Source: Impatiens glandulifera (lineage: Eukaryota; Streptophyta; Magnoliopsida; Ericales; Balsaminaceae). From it: DNA of 64,000 bases. The stretch lies in assembly GCF_907164915.1 (NCBI RefSeq), contig NC_061867.1, positions 34,531,751 to 34,595,750 on the forward strand. Reading direction: 5' to 3'. Under the pieces are notes generated by a model. It saw only the letters and a program-made list of their open reading frames with translations. It ran no database searches and was not told the origin of the DNA. The translations under genes and the position numbers were made by a program. Shown here piece after piece: positions 59,641-64,000 of this stretch. Every line of letters starts with the position of its first letter. The first letter of the stretch is position 1.

Positions 59641-60555
59641 TCAATTTGAACTTCTTTTCTTTTTTTGAGGATTTTTATCTTTGGAACCGACTGGTCTACC
59701 ATGCTTCACTTGCATTTTAGGATCGTTAGTAGTAATGGGTTGTCCTTTAGGGACATCAATCCTAATAGGGGCATTTGCAGCTGGAATATAGGACTTTATA
59801 AATTTCTTAGGATCAGTAAAAGCATCTAGAAATTGGTTTGCTAAATTTTGCAAGTGAATAATTTTATGAACTTCAAATTCAGATTGCTTTGTACGAGGAT
59901 CATAATGAGCTAATGATAAATCACGCCAAATTATTTCTTTCCAGCTGCTTATTTTCCCTTTTAATGTTGGAAATATCATTTCATCGAAATGACAATCGGA
60001 AAATCGTGCCGTGAATAAATTACCCGTCAATGACTCAAGATATTTAATTATAGACGGTGATTTATATCCAACATATATCCCCAATCTCCTTTGAGGTCCC
60101 ATCTTTGTGCGTTGTGGTGAAGCTATTGGCACATATACTGCACATCCGAAAATTCTTAAATGGAAAATATTTGGTTCATGACCATAAATCATTTTTAAAG
60201 GGGAGACCTCATTATAATTTGTGGGTCTGATACGAATTAATGTTATCGCATATAAAGAAGCATGTCTCCAAGCTTGTATTGGAAGTTTCATTTTCATAAG
60301 AAATGGTCTTGCAATTAATTGAAGATGTTTTATCAATGACTCTACAAGGCCATTTTGTGTGTGAACATGTGCTACTGGATGTTCAATACTTATCTCAATT
60401 GGCATACAATAATTATTAAAAGCATGGGAGGTGAATTCTCCAGCATTATCAAGACGAATAGATTTAATTAAATAGTTTGGGAAGTGGGCTCTTAATTTGA
60501 TAATTTGAGCAAGCAATCTTTCAAATGCTTGATTACGAGTTGATAATAAACACAC
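59641..60555 (-). pseudogene. Copia integrase core and C-terminal part
   Basis: An open stretch of 304 codons. IKSIRLDNAGEFTS carries the second catalytic Asp, and HTQNGLVESLIKHLQ carries the Glu of the D,D-35-E triad. It continues with LRIFGCAVYVPI, QRRLGIYVGYKSP and SWKEIIWRDLSLAHYDPRT, and ends in Lys-rich RPVGSKDKNPQKK. The first catalytic Asp lies upstream across a stop. Confidence 0.85.
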
Positions 60556-60559
60556 ATAT

Positions 60560-61205
60560 GATCATCTTGTTGATGCGTCAATTAATACCATAAAATATCT
60601 TAATGGTCCACATGGTGGGTGGATAGGCCCACATATATCACCTTGTATTCTTTCAAAAAAAATTAATGGTTCATTTTAGATGGTGATTGCTTTATTATAA
60701 ACTTCCCTTGTGAACAAGAAGCACAATAAATTCATTGGGTAGAACAATATTTAGGTTTTTCAGTGAATGCCCACATGAATGATTAATTATTCTTCGCATC
60801 ATAATAGCTCCAAGATGTCCCAATCTCACGAAGGGATTCGTGGAATTTATGTGGATTGCGTTGGGGAAATCTACCAAAGTTTTTTCTATCATTCCATGTA
60901 ATTAAATTATTTTGATTGACAAACTTCTAGTTTTAACCACATGTACTTTGTGAACACTTGTGTTAGTGAAATATAATTCAGAAGAAACTGCGGGTAGTTT
61001 TTCTAAGAAACATTTTTTAACCGAGATGATACTCATGATAGATAAATATTCTTTATTACTTTCATTTGAAGTCTCAATGTGATATCTATTTATATGGATA
61101 TCTTTAAAACTCAACAAGTTTCTTTGAGACTTAGACGAATATATTATCAACACAAATATTTGTTCCTCAGGGTAATATAATATTTGCTCTTCTGGAGCCT
61201 TCAAT
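60560..61205 (-). pseudogene. Copia protease/pre-integrase region
   Basis: NAIHINSTNPFVRLGHLGAIMMRRII and HSCGHSLKNLNI correspond to the GAG-pre-integrase HHCC-type region. Upstream, YYPEEQIFVLIIYSSKSQRN-like text belongs to the protease-linked part. Several stops and shifts. Confidence 0.7.
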
Positions 61206-61655
61206 AATTTTCGAACAACCCGATATCGTATTCACGCGTATCTCATTCATCACCAAAGAAGTAAAAAATCTCTTGCTTTTTAAAATAGTATATGTTGATG
61301 CACTTGTCTACGAGAAAACTGCATTTTTCATTCATTAAGTATTCGCTTCCAGGAATCTTTATTTTCTTCATTAAATAAAATAAATATTAATAATAAACGA
61401 TACATGAACCGATAATAATAATAATTCAAACGCAACATCAAACCAAATATAGTCTCGATAAAATATAAGTTTTATTAATTATTATTATATATATATATAT
61501 ATTTAGAAAATTTTAGTAAACATTATTAAAGAAACACAAATATCCAGTGATCTCATTCTAATTTTCACGCTCGACAAGAAAGTCGCTGGAGAAATCACTG
61601 AGACCAAAATTTATTTTATCATCACCAGAAGCCTAAGCCAAGTTGGTCTCAATTA

Positions 61656-62520
61656 TCATTTTTTCATCATTGAAAACAAAGTTAGTTTGATAAAATATTT
61701 TGGCGTACGACAGGTACGCGACCAATGACCATTCATACCGCAACGATAGCATTTGTTTTCCACGGTCTTATTGATTTGATCCTTTCTATTATCATGTACT
61801 TTTTTATTGTTCTTCCCTTTTATCATATGACCACCATCACGTCCACAATCATTTATGTGGAAATGACCTGAAAAATTACCGCGGCCACGACCACGATGTT
61901 GCCCTCTATAATTATATGATGTCACATTCACTTCAGGGAAAGGAGTCGATCCAGTTGGACGGGCCTCGTGATTTTTCATCAAAAGCTCATTATTATGTTC
62001 GACCAATATTAGACATGATATTAATTCAGAATACTTCTAAAATCCTTTTGCATGATACTGCTATTGTAGGAGCACATTCGATGCATGGAAAGTGGATAAT
62101 GTTTTCTCTAACATATCTCCATCAGAAATAACTTCTCCACATAGTTTGAGTTTAGAAGTAATCTAAAATAACGCTGAATTATATTCACTCACCGAATAAA
62201 TGAAGCCATTCAAATTGAGCTTTTGGAAGAATGATCGTTTTCAAATGATCGTACATTTTTTTTAGATTGTTCCATAGGACCAATGGATCTTTCACGGTGA
62301 GATACTCAATTTTTAAACATTCGTGAAGACAACGACGAAGAAAAATCATTGCTTTGACCTTATCTTGGTCGGATGTGGTGTTTTCATCTTTGATAGTATT
62401 CTAAGACCATTGTAGGCAAGATGAATTTTAACATCTAGAATCCATGAAAGGTGATTTTTTCCGGTGATATCAAGAATCATGAACTCCAATTTTGTGAGTC
62501 TCGACATGAAATTTGAGATA
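61656..62520 (-). pseudogene. Copia gag with CCHC zinc knuckle
   Basis: Begins near 62510 with MSRLTKLEFMILDITGKN and LSWILDVKIHLAYNGL, the usual copia Gag start. Stops break the middle. The end carries ARPTGSTPFPEVNVTSYNY, Arg/Gly-rich repeats and a complete CYRCGMNGHWSRTC knuckle (C-X2-C-X4-H-X4-C, about 61700-61745). Confidence 0.8.
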
Positions 62521-62677
62521 AAATAAATTAGTTTAAAGGTTTTCGAAGATACCTTTTGTCAACTTTGATCGATTTGGCTTTCGCAAATGAGGTGCAAAAT
62601 TTGGCTACAACGGATGAGGAGGGAGCCTTGACCTTTGATTCGGTAACGAGAGACTCGTGCTGATAAAATGTTATAAA

Positions 62678-63063
62678 TAGGGGTGGGTCGGTACGGTATA
62701 CCTTAATATTTTATCCATACCTTATACTTTACCTAAAATTTCGGTATGCAAAAAATGCATATACCTTACCTTAATTTCGGTATACCTTGTTTCGATATAC
62801 CTTAATTTCGGTATACAAAAAATTCATGCATTACATTACCTTAATTTCGGTATACCTTATTTTCGGTATATCGGTATTATACCTTTGATACCTAAAAAAT
62901 ATATTAATTTTTAAAAAAAATCAATCCCATCGGTAAGGTAGAGATTGCATATATGGAATAATATTTCAATATAATTATATTTTGATATTATTCAAAAATT
63001 ATATTTCTATAATTAAATTAATTTCAAATATATTTAATTATTTCCTTATAAGTATTGTATATA

Positions 63064-63095
<32 letters not shown>

Positions 63096-63297
63096 AACTT
63101 ATAAATACTATTTCGGTATTTCGGTATATCTCGATACACCAAAATTTTAAAAATCTAATACATTTACCGTACCAATAATTACGGTATCGGTATCATACCT
63201 TACCTTTTTTTCGGTATACCTTAAAAGTCGATATTTTCGATATATTACGGTATGGTATTTCGATATACCTTTAATATCGATAATTTTCTCCACTCTA
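62678..63297. mobile_element. hAT-like MITE in the copia LTR
   Basis: 620 bp flanked by perfect GTTATAAA duplications (62670-62677 and 63298-63305). Ends are TAGGGGTGGG and, reverse-complemented, TAGAGTGGAG. The interior is built from repeated TTTCGGTATACCTTA words in both orientations. No coding capacity. Confidence 0.85.
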
Positions 63298-63305
63298 GTT
63301 ATAAA

Positions 63306-64000
63306 CGAATAATACAAATAACAAGAGAGAGTCATTCTTATTACTTATCGAATTTGGTCACTTTACAACGTATCATACTTGTTATATTTATAGGACTAAA
63401 AACAAAAAGTAATAATTGTAGAATACGAAATGAAATAACTTTATTAAGAATGAAATATGAAAAAGCAAATGTCATGTATAATAGCATTCATTTATTATTT
63501 TATTTAAGATTTAATAACCAGATTTGATATAACATAAAATAACCAGAAATGTAAATAAAAAATCGAACTAAGAATACTTTCTGTCTAACCAAAATTGAAG
63601 AGAACAATAATCTTTAAATATAATTAAGACGTGAAATTGAGAACATTCAGCCAACTTTGAGCAAAAACAACTTTGTTTCACAAAATCAACTTAAGTTTCT
63701 CTGTATTTGTCTTTCTTTATCTATTAATTTATAAATATATATTTATATATTTTATTGTTAATTTTTTAATTTTTTTAAAATAATAAAAAAGTTAATAAAT
63801 CAAATAACAAAATATATAAACATATATTATATTTTATATATATATATGAGAAAAAAAATTAAATATAAAAAATTTTAATAATTTTTTGAATTTAGTTAAT
63901 TATTATGAATGATGAATAAGTCAAATTAATAAAATATTTAAATGAATATTTTTAAAATATATATTATATTTAATATATATATATATATAAAAATATATAT
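63306..64000. other. LTR remainder and AT-rich flank
   Basis: The first 300 bases or so continue the copia LTR after the MITE. Beyond about 63640 the DNA is AT-rich and I see nothing in it. Confidence 0.4.

Larger units (their letters stand above)
58870..63640 (-). mobile_element. 5' half of a decayed Ty1/copia retrotransposon
   Basis: On the minus strand the order is LTR (from about 63640 to 62669), primer-binding region (about 62652-62668, TTATCAGCACGAG-like), gag, pre-integrase, integrase and the start of reverse transcriptase. This gag-IN-RT order is copia. It stops within reverse transcriptase. The LTR is split by a hAT MITE. The far LTR border was not resolved. Confidence 0.75.

Noticed and set aside
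58875..62520. Endogenous pararetrovirus
   Set aside because: Gag, integrase and RT are in Ty1/copia order with copia-type motifs, and no movement or coat protein is present.

Overview
This is nuclear DNA from a flowering plant, most likely a eudicot. It is very AT-rich, its genes have many small exons with GT-AG introns, and it carries plant-specific families: SR45, Iojap, a tandem-BRCT repair protein and a type I MADS box. It also carries a dense load of plant transposable elements. I see no organellar, bacterial or viral genes and no RNA genes apart from tRNA-derived SINEs.

The first 20 kb is the gene-bearing part. SR45, the splicing factor with an RRM between two RS domains, lies at 934-5797 (+) in 12 coding exons. 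A plastid Iojap/RsfS-type ribosome silencing factor lies at 7608-9390 (-) in 5 exons. A 1.1 kb fold-back element lies at 10976-12076. A gene of about 1039 codons with a C-terminal tandem BRCT lies at 13471-19607 (-) in 8 exons; it is a candidate plant counterpart of MDC1 or PAXIP1. These genes act in unrelated processes (splicing, plastid translation, DNA damage response) and do not form a functional cluster. Their introns and spacers carry MITEs and SINEs.

From 20 to 64 kb there is one more host gene, an intronless M-alpha-type MADS box with a clipped N-terminus (38429-39097, -). The rest is nested transposons. A large-LTR family, here called TE1, has a solo LTR at 21767-25397 (-), an interrupted copy from 30544 to 34200 (-), and a copy at 39919-46491 (+) split by a 4000-bp hAT transposon with a perfect 8-bp target duplication. 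LINE-type ORF1 (DUF4283) sequences occur five times. Two decayed Ty1/copia elements lie at 28.4-30.5 kb (+) and 58.9-63.6 kb (-). CACTA-like sequence spans roughly 49.6-57.0 kb and includes a 1.5-kb tandem duplication that fuses CACTA-like palindromic repeats to a LINE ORF1 fragment.

The most notable signals are these. The BRCT protein has a nine-residue-periodic TQ cluster followed by SDT motifs. A solo LTR carries a long array of small hairpin units. The fold-back element has a palindromic GC-rich core. The 4-kb hAT has CTCGA-rich ends and about 28 copies of TATAAAA, and four elements in the window share TAGGG-type hAT ends. One LINE ORF1 is broken almost only by TAG codons, as methylation-driven decay would produce. 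Exon borders and repeat boundaries were read by eye and may be off by a few bases.
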